A stretch of DNA of 32,726 nucleotides from Bacteroidales bacterium (lineage in GTDB: Bacteria > Bacteroidota > Bacteroidia > Bacteroidales > Paludibacteraceae), in NCBI GenBank assembly GCA_022777485.1, contig JALFGC010000101.1, forward strand, positions 1 through 32,726, read 5' to 3'. A model generated the notes under the pieces. The model had not been told where the DNA came from. It saw nothing but the letters and a program-made list of their open reading frames with translations, and did no database searches. Position 1 is the stretch's first letter. Each line of letters begins with the position of its first letter. The translations under genes were made by a program, and so were the position numbers. This document shows, piece after piece, positions 1 to 6,072 of this stretch.

Positions 1-75
1 TTACGGCAAAGATATGCAAATACTATGTCAAAGAACAATGATTATTGTAAAAACTTATTTATAAATCAACCCATA

Positions 76-122
76 GTGTCAACGATGTACTGATACAAAA
101 GTGTCAACGATGTCTTGATACA
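76..122. mobile_element. Probable terminal repeats of an IS21-family element
   Basis: Two 22-bp direct repeats, 76-97 and 101-122, begin GTGTCAACGATGT and end TGATACA; they differ at two bases and lie 25 nt apart. Read from the other strand, the outer one starts TGTATCAAGACATCG. IS21-family elements are known for TG...CA ends with several short repeats near each end, and this fits the end of such an element whose body lies to the left of the window. No istA or istB is visible here. A minus-strand TATCTTTG box at 7-14 could be the inward promoter, but no good -33 box is seen. Confidence 0.45.
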
Positions 123-126
123 TGGC

Positions 127-142
127 AATTAAGAATTAAGAA
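127..142. repeat. Heptamer repeat AATTAAG before the GNAT-like gene
   Basis: Two full copies of AATTAAG (127-133, 134-140) plus AA end 6 nt before the start codon at 149. The same heptamer occurs on both sides of the permease gene (431-444 and 1431-1453). Confidence 0.8.
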
Positions 143-148
143 AGGCTT

Positions 149-400
149 ATGATTACCACGCATGTAGAGAACACCCTCGTGCTCGCTCGGGAGGCGGACA
201 CGCTGGTCGGAAAATTGGAGTTTGAGCAGACAGATACGGAGATGGTTATTCTCCATACCTATGCCTACCAAAGCGGTAGGGGGATAGGCTCCCCCCTGAT
301 GGAGGCGGCGCTGCAGTATGCCGAGCAACAGCACCTCACTATCCGCCCCGTATGCTCCTTTGCTGCAAAGTACATGGAGAGCAAAACCAAGGCTAATTAA
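149..400 (+). CDS. Small GNAT-like N-acetyltransferase (YjdJ/GCN5-related type)
   Basis: This 83-residue protein matches the short single-domain GNAT group (Pfam Acetyltransf_CG type), whose members are usually about 90 residues. Visible signatures are the HTYAYQSGRGIGSPLMEAAL stretch (residues 36-55), which combines the family's HT pair with the acetyl-CoA-binding R-G-x-G turn, and the PVCSFAAKYM ending typical of this group. The substrate is unknown. The ATG at 149 follows a heptamer repeat and lies only 27 nt past the putative IS end, so its transcription may depend on that element. It converges on the permease gene with a 48-nt gap made of short repeats. The glycine-rich loop is slightly shorter than in classical GNATs. 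Confidence 0.7.
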   Translation: MITTHVENTLVLAREADTLVGKLEFEQTDTEMVILHTYAYQSGRGIGSPLMEAALQYAEQQHLTIRPVCSFAAKYMESKTKAN

Positions 401-406
401 GAATTT

Positions 407-448
407 TAGTGGTTAGTGGTTAGTGGTGGTATTAAGAATTAAGAATTT
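407..448. repeat. Two adjacent heptamer arrays, TAGTGGT and ATTAAGA
   Basis: Three exact copies of TAGTGGT (407-427) are followed by GGT, then two copies of ATTAAGA (431-444). They fill the whole gap between the two converging genes, and no terminator hairpin is visible there. Confidence 0.8.
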
Positions 449-1426
449 TTATGCTTTGTGAGTGAGGATGATGTAGATGATGATGGGGGCGCCGAAGAGG
501 GCGCTGACGGTGGAGATAGGGAGAGGGTAGGTGAAGACGGAGCAGACGAAGTCGCAGAGCAAGAGGATGTTTGCTCCGATGAGGGCGGAGGCCGGCAGGG
601 TGAGACGGTGGTTCGACGAGCGGAAGATACCGCGGGCGATATGCGGCACCGCCACGCCGATGAAGGCAATGGGACCGCAATAGGCTGTGATGCCGCCTGC
701 GAGCAAACCCGTGGCAACTACTATCCATAGCCGCACACGCTCCACGCGAATGCCTAAGCCTCGTGCGTACTCTTCGCCCAGCGACAAGCCGTTGAGGGGC
801 TTCATCAGGAAGAGGCAGATAAGCATACCTGCGCATACGACCGCTGCGAGGAGCGGCAACTGCTGCCAGCCGACATTGGTGAGCGAGCCGAGCGTCCAGA
901 CGATGAAGAGTTTGAGCGAGTCGGGGTTGGCGAAGTTTTGTATCAGGTTGACCAACGCGCCCGCGATAGAGCCGAACATCATGCCGACGATGAGCAGGGA
1001 CACATTGCTTCGCACTTTGTGAGAGACAGCCATCACCAGCAGCAGGACGAGCGCCGCGCCGAGGATGGCGGCTGTGAAAGTGGAGAAAGCGGTATGCAAC
1101 GCGGTGAGCGAGAAGCCGCACATGGTCAGCAATGCTACGCCGAGGCTGGCACCCGAAGACACGCCGAGGGTATAGGGACCCGCTAAGGGGTTGCGGAAGA
1201 GCGTCTGCATGAGCAAGCCCGACACAGATAGCCCGATGCCTGCCAACAGTGCCGTGAGCGCTTTGGGCAGGCGCAGGTTCAGCAGAATCTGACAAGAGAG
1301 GGCATCGCTTTCATTGCCGAAGAGCGAGAAGGGATTGAGCCAAATAGTTCCTCCGCTAAGGTCTAATAGAAACAGCCCCAACAGGCTGAGGGAGAGCAAT
1401 ATGTATATGAGGGAGTGGGAACGCAT
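449..1426 (-). CDS. FecCD/BtuC-family ABC transporter permease
   Basis: This 325-residue integral membrane protein is the permease of an iron-siderophore, haem or cobalamin ABC importer. It has the family's alternating hydrophobic segments and the diagnostic N-terminal block with RLPKALTALLAG (residues ~53-64) and the following LFRNPLAGPYTLGVSSGA stretch. The GLGIRVERVR region corresponds to the cytoplasmic coupling loop that meets the ATPase. Length is normal (320-340). No binding protein or ATPase gene lies next to it, so it is an orphan in this window. It is probably transcribed from a promoter at 1778-1809, giving a ~340-nt leader that contains a tandem duplication. The substrate cannot be assigned from sequence alone. 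Confidence 0.9.
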   Translation of the reverse strand: MRSHSLIYILLSLSLLGLFLLDLSGGTIWLNPFSLFGNESDALSCQILLNLRLPKALTALLAGIGLSVSGLLMQTLFRNPLAGPYTLGVSSGASLGVALLTMCGFSLTALHTAFSTFTAAILGAALVLLLVMAVSHKVRSNVSLLIVGMMFGSIAGALVNLIQNFANPDSLKLFIVWTLGSLTNVGWQQLPLLAAVVCAGMLICLFLMKPLNGLSLGEEYARGLGIRVERVRLWIVVATGLLAGGITAYCGPIAFIGVAVPHIARGIFRSSNHRLTLPASALIGANILLLCDFVCSVFTYPLPISTVSALFGAPIIIYIILTHKA

Positions 1427-1430
1427 TGCT

Positions 1431-1453
1431 AATTAAGAATTAAGAATTAAGAA
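1431..1453. repeat. Heptamer array AATTAAG x3
   Basis: Three exact tandem copies (1431-1437, 1438-1444, 1445-1451) followed by AA, immediately upstream of the permease start codon. Confidence 0.85.
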
Positions 1454-1480
1454 AAAATCGTTCGAAGCGTAGCGAAGATA

Positions 1481-1737
1481 AGAATTATGAGGGCAAATGC
1501 TCTGAATTTTTAACATTAATTTCCATGAATTTACCGTTAATTTCTCAAAAAATATTTTTGGATAATTTGTGGGCAATTTGCGGTAATTAATGTTCAATCA
1601 AAAGAATTATGAGTGCGCATGCTCTGAATTTTTAACATTAATTTCCATGAATATACCGTTAATTTCTCAAAAAATTTTTGGATAATTTGTGGGCAATTGG
1701 TGATAATTAATGTTCAATCAAAAGAATCATGAGGGCA
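1481..1737. repeat. 122/120-bp tandem duplication with a third partial copy
   Basis: Copy 1 is 1481-1602, copy 2 is 1603-1722, and a third copy breaks off after about 15 nt (1723-1737). The full copies differ at only a handful of positions. Each begins AGAATTATGAG and contains ATGCTCTGAA. Each also carries AACATTAATT near its start and AATTAATGTT near its end, which are reverse complements, so each unit could fold into a long-range stem. It lies within the inferred 5' leader of the permease transcript. Confidence 0.85.
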
Positions 1738-1777
1738 TTGAGAATTAGGACCACTGTCCACTAACCATTTTTCATCG

Positions 1778-1809
1778 CAAAGGTACTGCTTTTTGCTGAA
1801 TTGTGCAAA
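1778..1809 (-). promoter_or_regulatory. Promoter for the permease (leftward)
   Basis: On the minus strand, TTTG (1806-1809) is followed after exactly 20 nt by TACCTTTG (1778-1785), the Bacteroidota -33/-7 pair, preceded by AAAAAGCAG. It is back to back with the panB promoter. Confidence 0.65.
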
Positions 1810-1814
1810 TTTCT

Positions 1815-1846
1815 TTTGCTAATTCGAGAAAAAAGCAGTATCTTTG
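1815..1846 (+). promoter_or_regulatory. Promoter for panB
   Basis: TTTG (1815-1818), a 20-nt spacer, then TATCTTTG (1839-1846). The box is preceded by AAAAAAGCAG. Transcription would start near 1853 and leave a leader of about 95 nt. Confidence 0.7.
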
Positions 1847-1949
1847 CCGCACAAATTGGAATTAGTCCGAGTACTCAGGTAGGTACCCCCTGCAAGAGTT
1901 CAAATAGAAAATAGTCAAATAGTAAATTGTCAAATTGTCAAATATAGTT

Positions 1950-2765
1950 ATGTCAGTACATGTACAAAATGCGCGGATGACGACCGCTAAGATTCGTCAG
2001 ATGAAAACTGCAGGTGAGAAAATCACCATGTTGACCAGTTATGACTTTACGCTCACTCGTCTCTTGGACGAGGCGGGGCTGGATATGATTCTCGTTGGCG
2101 ACAGCGCCAGCAATGTAGTCTGTGGCAACCAATACACCTTGCCTATCACGCTTGATGAGATGATATTTCTTACTAAATGCGTAGTGCGCGGTGCTAAACA
2201 TTGTCTGGTGGTTGCCGATATGCCCTTCGGCAGTTATCAAGTAAGTGTAGAGGATGGCGTGCGCAATGCCATCCGCATGATGAAAGAGAGTGGAGCAGAC
2301 GCGGTGAAGATGGAAGGCGGCGAGGAGATAGTGCCGCTGGTGCGCCACTTGGTACAGGCAGGTATCCCCGTTATGGGGCACCTTGGACTGACCCCGCAGA
2401 GTGTGAATCAGTTCGGTGGCTACGGGCTACGGGCGAAAGACGAGAGAGAGGCAGAGAAACTGCTGCGCGACGCGCAACTGCTGGACGAGGCGGGCTGCTT
2501 CTCTATCGTGCTGGAGAAAATCCCTGCTGCATTGGCGGAAAAGGTTACGGAGGCGGTGAGTTGCCCCACTATCGGTATCGGCGCAGGTAACGCAACAAGC
2601 GGGCAGGTGCTGGTGCTGCATGACATGCTGGGGCTGAACACGGGCTTCAAACCGAAGTTCCTGCGCCACTTTGCTGAATTGGCGGGCGAGGTAAGCACGG
2701 CGGTGGGAAATTACATTGAGGCTGTGAAGGACGGTAGTTTCCCGAATGCCGAGGAAGCGTATTGA
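1950..2765 (+). CDS. panB: 3-methyl-2-oxobutanoate hydroxymethyltransferase
   Basis: PanB transfers a hydroxymethyl group from methylene-tetrahydrofolate to 2-oxoisovalerate, giving ketopantoate, the first committed step of pantothenate and CoA synthesis. The 271-residue protein has the usual length. Expected magnesium ligands are present: D51 in VGDSAS, D90 in VADMPFGSY and E122 in KMEGG. The catalytic acid is E189 in VLEKIP. The ATG at 1950 is preferred over an in-frame TTG at 1935, because the family starts close to this residue and the TTG lies inside an octamer repeat. No panC or panD is adjacent, so the gene stands alone behind its own promoter. Confidence 0.97.
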   Translation: MSVHVQNARMTTAKIRQMKTAGEKITMLTSYDFTLTRLLDEAGLDMILVGDSASNVVCGNQYTLPITLDEMIFLTKCVVRGAKHCLVVADMPFGSYQVSVEDGVRNAIRMMKESGADAVKMEGGEEIVPLVRHLVQAGIPVMGHLGLTPQSVNQFGGYGLRAKDEREAEKLLRDAQLLDEAGCFSIVLEKIPAALAEKVTEAVSCPTIGIGAGNATSGQVLVLHDMLGLNTGFKPKFLRHFAELAGEVSTAVGNYIEAVKDGSFPNAEEAY

Positions 2766-3184
2766 TATTTGACAATTGGACAATTTACAATTGGACAATT
2801 GACAATGATATAGCAATACTCTGTAAGAATCCTTAGAATCTCGTCCCGACAAGTCGGGATAAATAGAGCGTAGCGAGCAGGATATATAACACCTTGCTTC
2901 GGGCTTTGCCCTCGCAGAGAAAGAGAGGATTTTTGGCAGAGGCTGCCATTTTTTACAATTGGACAATTGACAATGATATAGCAATGCTCTGTAAGAATCC
3001 TTAGAATCTCGTGAGCGTAGCGAGCAGGATATATAACACCTTGCTTCGGGCTTTGCCCTCGCAGAGAAAGAGAGGATTTTGGGCAGAATTGTCCATTCGT
3101 AAATTGTCAGATTGTCAAATAGTAAATTGTCCAATCGTAAATTGTCAAATCCTAAATTGTCAGATTGTCAAATATATGGGGTTT
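2766..3184. other. Intergenic region filled with repeats, panB to metallopeptidase
   Basis: About 420 nt without a credible gene. Octamer/heptamer runs of ACAATTG type follow panB (2769-2808), then a tandem duplication (2785-3085), then runs of AAATTGTC type (3098-3173) up to the next start. The runs at the two ends are roughly reverse complements. I found no clear -33/-7 promoter pair. Confidence 0.75.
2785..3085. repeat. Tandem duplication, two diverged copies (period 168 nt)
   Basis: Copy 1 (2785-~2939) and copy 2 (2953-~3085) share TTACAATTGGACAATTGACA, a CTCTGTAAGAATCC segment, a GAGCGTAGCGAGCAGG segment and a long segment ending AGAGAGGATTTT. They are almost identical, except that copy 1 has 21 extra nucleotides (2845-2865) beginning with a small palindrome, CCCGACAAGTCGGG. 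Confidence 0.85.
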
Positions 3185-5284
3185 ATGAAAAAGGTATTCG
3201 TTTTTTTCTTTTCTATGGTGTTACTATCAAGTTGTGTGAAGACTGCAGATAGCGTGCTCACGGAGCAGGATGTGCAGGAGACCGTGGCGGCAGTGATGGC
3301 AGCGAAACCCGAGGCAGATAGTGCGCGGGTAGCACGCGGTGTGGCGCAGGCGGCGGCGCTGTGGCAAGCGCAGGATGGCACGGCAGAGGAGTTCAAGGCG
3401 TTTGCCGTGGCGCAAGTGGCGGCGAACGATACGGAGAGAGCCGCACTGATGGAGCAGTTGTCGCGTATATGGGAGCGGTGCTACGAGTCGGCGGATATGC
3501 TGTCGGTGGAGTTGCTCAAGCCTACGCAACTGACCAATGCCGCTACCCCGGGCGAGCCCGACTGGATTATGAGTGCCTATAGCCCCATGGCGCATTTCAG
3601 CGATGATATGTTTGCCAACAAGATGGCGTTTCTCACTATCTTGAACTTCCCGCACTATACTTTGGCGGAGAAGAATACGCTCGGCGGAGAATGGTCGCGC
3701 TTCGAGTGGGCTGCCGCCCGCATGGGCGATATGTTCACCACCCGCGTGCCTGCTCGTGTGGAGCAGGAGGTAGCACAAGCGTATGCCGACGCAGAGAACT
3801 ATATTGCTGACTACAATATCTATATGGGCAGCCTGCTCACGGAGGACGGGCGGCGGCTCTGGGACGAGGATGTGGTGCTGCTTTCCCATTGGAACCTACG
3901 CGATGAACTGAAAGCCAATTATGGTAAAGACACCCTCTCGCAAGAGCGGCAGGAGATGATTTTCAGGGTAATGCAACGCATTATCGACCAATCAATTCCT
4001 CGGGCGGTTATCAATGCACCATGCGACTGGAAACCCTATTCCAACACCTGTGCGCACCCTAATCGGGAACCAGATACGCGTTACGAGCGTATCTTGGGGC
4101 ATTTCCATGCCTATCAGCAGGTAGATGTTTATTGTCCGCAAGCCCCCACGGCTATCATCCGTAATTTTGAGGAGAGTATTGAGATGCCGATGGCGCAGAT
4201 AGATTCGCTCTTCCGCAGCCTGCTCTCTGCGCCGGAAGTGGCGGCTGTCGGCAAACTGATTGAGCAGCGATTAGGACGCGGCTTGCGCCCATATGATATA
4301 TGGTACGACGGCTTCAAAACGCGCGCGACTTTAGACCAAGATGCGCTGACGGAGCAGACCCGCCGTCGCTATCCCGACGCAGAGGCTTTCCGCAGGGATA
4401 TGCCGAGGATGTTGCAGACGATGGGCTTTGCGCCGGAGAAGGCAAGAGAGATTTGCAGCCATATCGTGGTGGAGCCTGCTCGCGGCTCGGGGCATGCTTG
4501 GCCCGCACTCGGACGCCAAGAGCCCGCTCGTTTGCGTACCCGAATAGGGCAGGGTGGTATGGACTACAAGGGCTACAACATCGCCGTGCATGAATTTGGA
4601 CACAATGTGGAGCAGGTGCTCGACCTATATGATATAGACTACTACACCCTCGCCGGTGTACCCAACACGGCATTTACCGAGGCGTCGGCTTTCCTCTTCC
4701 AAGCCCGCGACTTGGAGTTGCTGGAGAATAAGAAGTCTCCCACTAAGACCCTCTCTAACTCCCCCTTAAAGGGGGAGAATAGTTCCCTCCCTTTAAGGGA
4801 GGGGCAGGGAGGGTCTAAGTCTCCCTCTATGGGCGATGTAGAGGGTCTTGACTTGGACATCTTCTGGTCAATGTACGAGATTATGGGTGTGAGCCTTGTG
4901 GATATGCAGATGTGGCAGTGGCTCTATGCCCATCCGGAAGCCGATGCAATATCGCTGCGCGAGGCGACACTCCGCATTGCCAAAGAGGTATGGAATCAAT
5001 ACTACGAGCCTGTGTTAGGAGAGCACGACTGTACGCTGTTGGCTATATATTCCCATATGGTGGATGTGCCGATGTATTTGCCTAATTACCCGATTGGCAA
5101 TATCGTGCAGTTCCAGTTGAGTCAGCACTTGCGCCAATGCCCTACACCGCAGGCATGGGCGGAGGAATACACCCGTATCTACCAACAAGGTCGCCTAACG
5201 CCTAACCATTGGCTGCTACAGGCTGTAGGCGCTACGCCGAGCATAGACCCTATGTTGGAGGCAGTACGAAAAGCGTTGCAATAA
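3185..5284 (+). CDS. Lipoprotein zinc metallopeptidase, HExxH gluzincin (M3-like)
   Basis: This is a predicted surface or periplasmic lipoprotein of 699 residues. MKKVFVFFFSMVLLSSC is a lipoprotein signal with Cys17. The zinc site is HEFGH (469-473), with a third ligand probably E499 in FTEASAF, spacing that recalls the M3/gluzincin fold. A C-terminal YSHMVDVPMYLPNYPIG motif also resembles the substrate-binding loop of M3-like enzymes. I cannot name a closer family or a substrate. An in-frame ATG at 3176 adds three residues; longer starts run through repeat DNA and are rejected. Residues 520-547 come from a palindromic element inserted between the zinc site and the next conserved region. A nested stem-loop follows the stop codon. 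Confidence 0.75.
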   Translation: MKKVFVFFFSMVLLSSCVKTADSVLTEQDVQETVAAVMAAKPEADSARVARGVAQAAALWQAQDGTAEEFKAFAVAQVAANDTERAALMEQLSRIWERCYESADMLSVELLKPTQLTNAATPGEPDWIMSAYSPMAHFSDDMFANKMAFLTILNFPHYTLAEKNTLGGEWSRFEWAAARMGDMFTTRVPARVEQEVAQAYADAENYIADYNIYMGSLLTEDGRRLWDEDVVLLSHWNLRDELKANYGKDTLSQERQEMIFRVMQRIIDQSIPRAVINAPCDWKPYSNTCAHPNREPDTRYERILGHFHAYQQVDVYCPQAPTAIIRNFEESIEMPMAQIDSLFRSLLSAPEVAAVGKLIEQRLGRGLRPYDIWYDGFKTRATLDQDALTEQTRRRYPDAEAFRRDMPRMLQTMGFAPEKAREICSHIVVEPARGSGHAWPALGRQEPARLRTRIGQGGMDYKGYNIAVHEFGHNVEQVLDLYDIDYYTLAGVPNTAFTEASAFLFQARDLELLENKKSPTKTLSNSPLKGENSSLPLREGQGGSKSPSMGDVEGLDLDIFWSMYEIMGVSLVDMQMWQWLYAHPEADAISLREATLRIAKEVWNQYYEPVLGEHDCTLLAIYSHMVDVPMYLPNYPIGNIVQFQLSQHLRQCPTPQAWAEEYTRIYQQGRLTPNHWLLQAVGATPSIDPMLEAVRKALQ
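4733..4825. mobile_element. In-frame palindromic insertion with a 9-bp direct repeat
   Basis: AAGTCTCCC occurs at 4733-4741 and again at 4817-4825, both in the same codon phase. Between them lie 75 nt made of two hairpins: CTCCCCCTTAAAGGGGGAG (4759-4777) and CCCTCCCTTTAAGGGAGGG (4785-4803). Outer arms AGACCCTC (4746-4753) and GAGGGTCT (4809-4816) enclose them. The repeat spacing is 84 nt, exactly 28 codons, so the reading frame survives. This looks like a small non-autonomous palindromic element with target-site duplication. No transposase is encoded. Confidence 0.75.
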
Positions 5285-5352
5285 GCCACAAACCGGTGTT
5301 TTGTTTATTTTATGCCAAAGAACAGAGGTACTTTGGCATGCAATTTGTGGCT
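5284..5352 (+). terminator. Nested stem-loop after the metallopeptidase gene
   Basis: An outer 9-bp stem, AGCCACAAA (5284-5292) with TTTGTGGCT (5344-5352), encloses an inner perfect 9-bp stem, ATGCCAAAG (5312-5320) with CTTTGGCAT (5331-5339). The outer arm overlaps the stop codon. There is no U-run after it, so it may be a processing or stability structure, or a leader element for sodB 48 nt further on, rather than a classical terminator. Confidence 0.45.
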
Positions 5353-5399
5353 ATTAGGGTGTAACACAATACAGTGTTGCCATTAAACCTATTAACCTT

Positions 5400-5993
5400 A
5401 TGTTAACCTATTCTTTTCAACTGCCCGAGTTGGGATACCAACTCTACGATTTGGCTCCTATGATGAGCCAGCAGACGCTCTCTTACCATTATGGTAAACA
5501 CTTTCGTGCTTATGTGGATAATCTGAATCGGCTTGTGTCCGGTTCAGAGTATGAAGGTCTTCCTTTAGAGGAGATAGTTCGTCGTGCGCCGGAGGGGGCG
5601 TTGGCGAATAATGCGGGGCAAGTGCTCAATCATCAACTATTCTTTGAGCAACTGAAACCTACAGAGAAAGCCAAAGAACCATCCGGTGAGTTACTATTCT
5701 TGATAGAGCAGTCTTTTGGTTCTTTCACTCGTATGCATGATTTGCTTTTTGAGGCTGCTATTTCGCTTTTTGGCTCCGGATGGGTGTGGCTTGCAACGGA
5801 CAAAGAGGGGCATTTACACATCTTGGCATTGCCCAATGGAGATAACCCTCTGCGCCACGACATGAAATCTCTATTGGCGATTGATGTATGGGAGCATGCT
5901 TACTATCTGGATTATCAAAATCGCAGGGCGGATTATCTGAAGAATCTATGGTTGTTGCTGAATTGGAGTATTATCTCAGCGCGGCTGGGGTAA
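5400..5993 (+). CDS. sodB: Superoxide dismutase, Fe-type (possibly cambialistic)
   Basis: Converts superoxide to oxygen and hydrogen peroxide in the cytoplasm; in anaerobes it gives tolerance to air exposure. The 197-residue protein has the four metal ligands: H30 (YHYGKH), H78 (QVLNH), D162 and H166 (DVWEHAYYLDYQNR). Q74, four residues before H78, is the active-site glutamine position of iron enzymes; manganese enzymes place it later, near NGD (146-148) here. Residue G147 falls in the region known to tune metal preference in cambialistic Bacteroidales enzymes, so dual metal use is possible but unproven. I saw no -7 box in the gap, so it could be read from the gene before. A strong bidirectional terminator follows. 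Confidence 0.95.
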   Translation: MLTYSFQLPELGYQLYDLAPMMSQQTLSYHYGKHFRAYVDNLNRLVSGSEYEGLPLEEIVRRAPEGALANNAGQVLNHQLFFEQLKPTEKAKEPSGELLFLIEQSFGSFTRMHDLLFEAAISLFGSGWVWLATDKEGHLHILALPNGDNPLRHDMKSLLAIDVWEHAYYLDYQNRRADYLKNLWLLLNWSIISARLG

Positions 5994-6034
5994 ATGCAAC
6001 ATCCATAGCATGCGGCGAACCGCCTACCTTTAAC

Positions 6035-6068
6035 CGTTGCACCTGTGCTCCTTCCCACAGGTGCAACG
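6035..6068. terminator. Bidirectional terminator between sodB and holA
   Basis: A perfect 13-bp stem, CGTTGCACCTGTG (6035-6047) with CACAGGTGCAACG (6056-6068), and an 8-nt loop. It sits between converging genes and ends 4 nt before the holA stop codon. The T-richness on either side is modest. Confidence 0.75.
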
Positions 6069-6072
6069 ATTG

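Larger units (their letters stand above)
1427..1949. other. Intergenic region, permease/panB, with divergent promoters
   Basis: This 523-nt gap has no credible gene. It holds three copies of AATTAAG (1431-1451), a GCGTAGCG-containing short palindrome near 1463-1478, a ~120-bp tandem duplication (1481-1722), back-to-back promoters (1778-1846), and an octamer-type repeat AAATTGTC just before panB. Confidence 0.8.

Noticed and set aside
1740-1760. GACCACTGTCCAC resembling a cobalamin riboswitch box near a BtuC-like permease
   Set aside because: It is on the opposite strand to the permease transcript and the rest of the riboswitch is absent.
2427-3134. 235-codon minus-strand ORF with internally repeated protein sequence
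   Set aside because: It translates the tandem duplication and octamer repeats and then runs antisense into panB; the apparent protein repeats are the DNA repeats.
3011-3175. N-terminal extension of the metallopeptidase frame
   Set aside because: The 55 extra codons translate the intergenic repeats and would bury the lipoprotein signal peptide.
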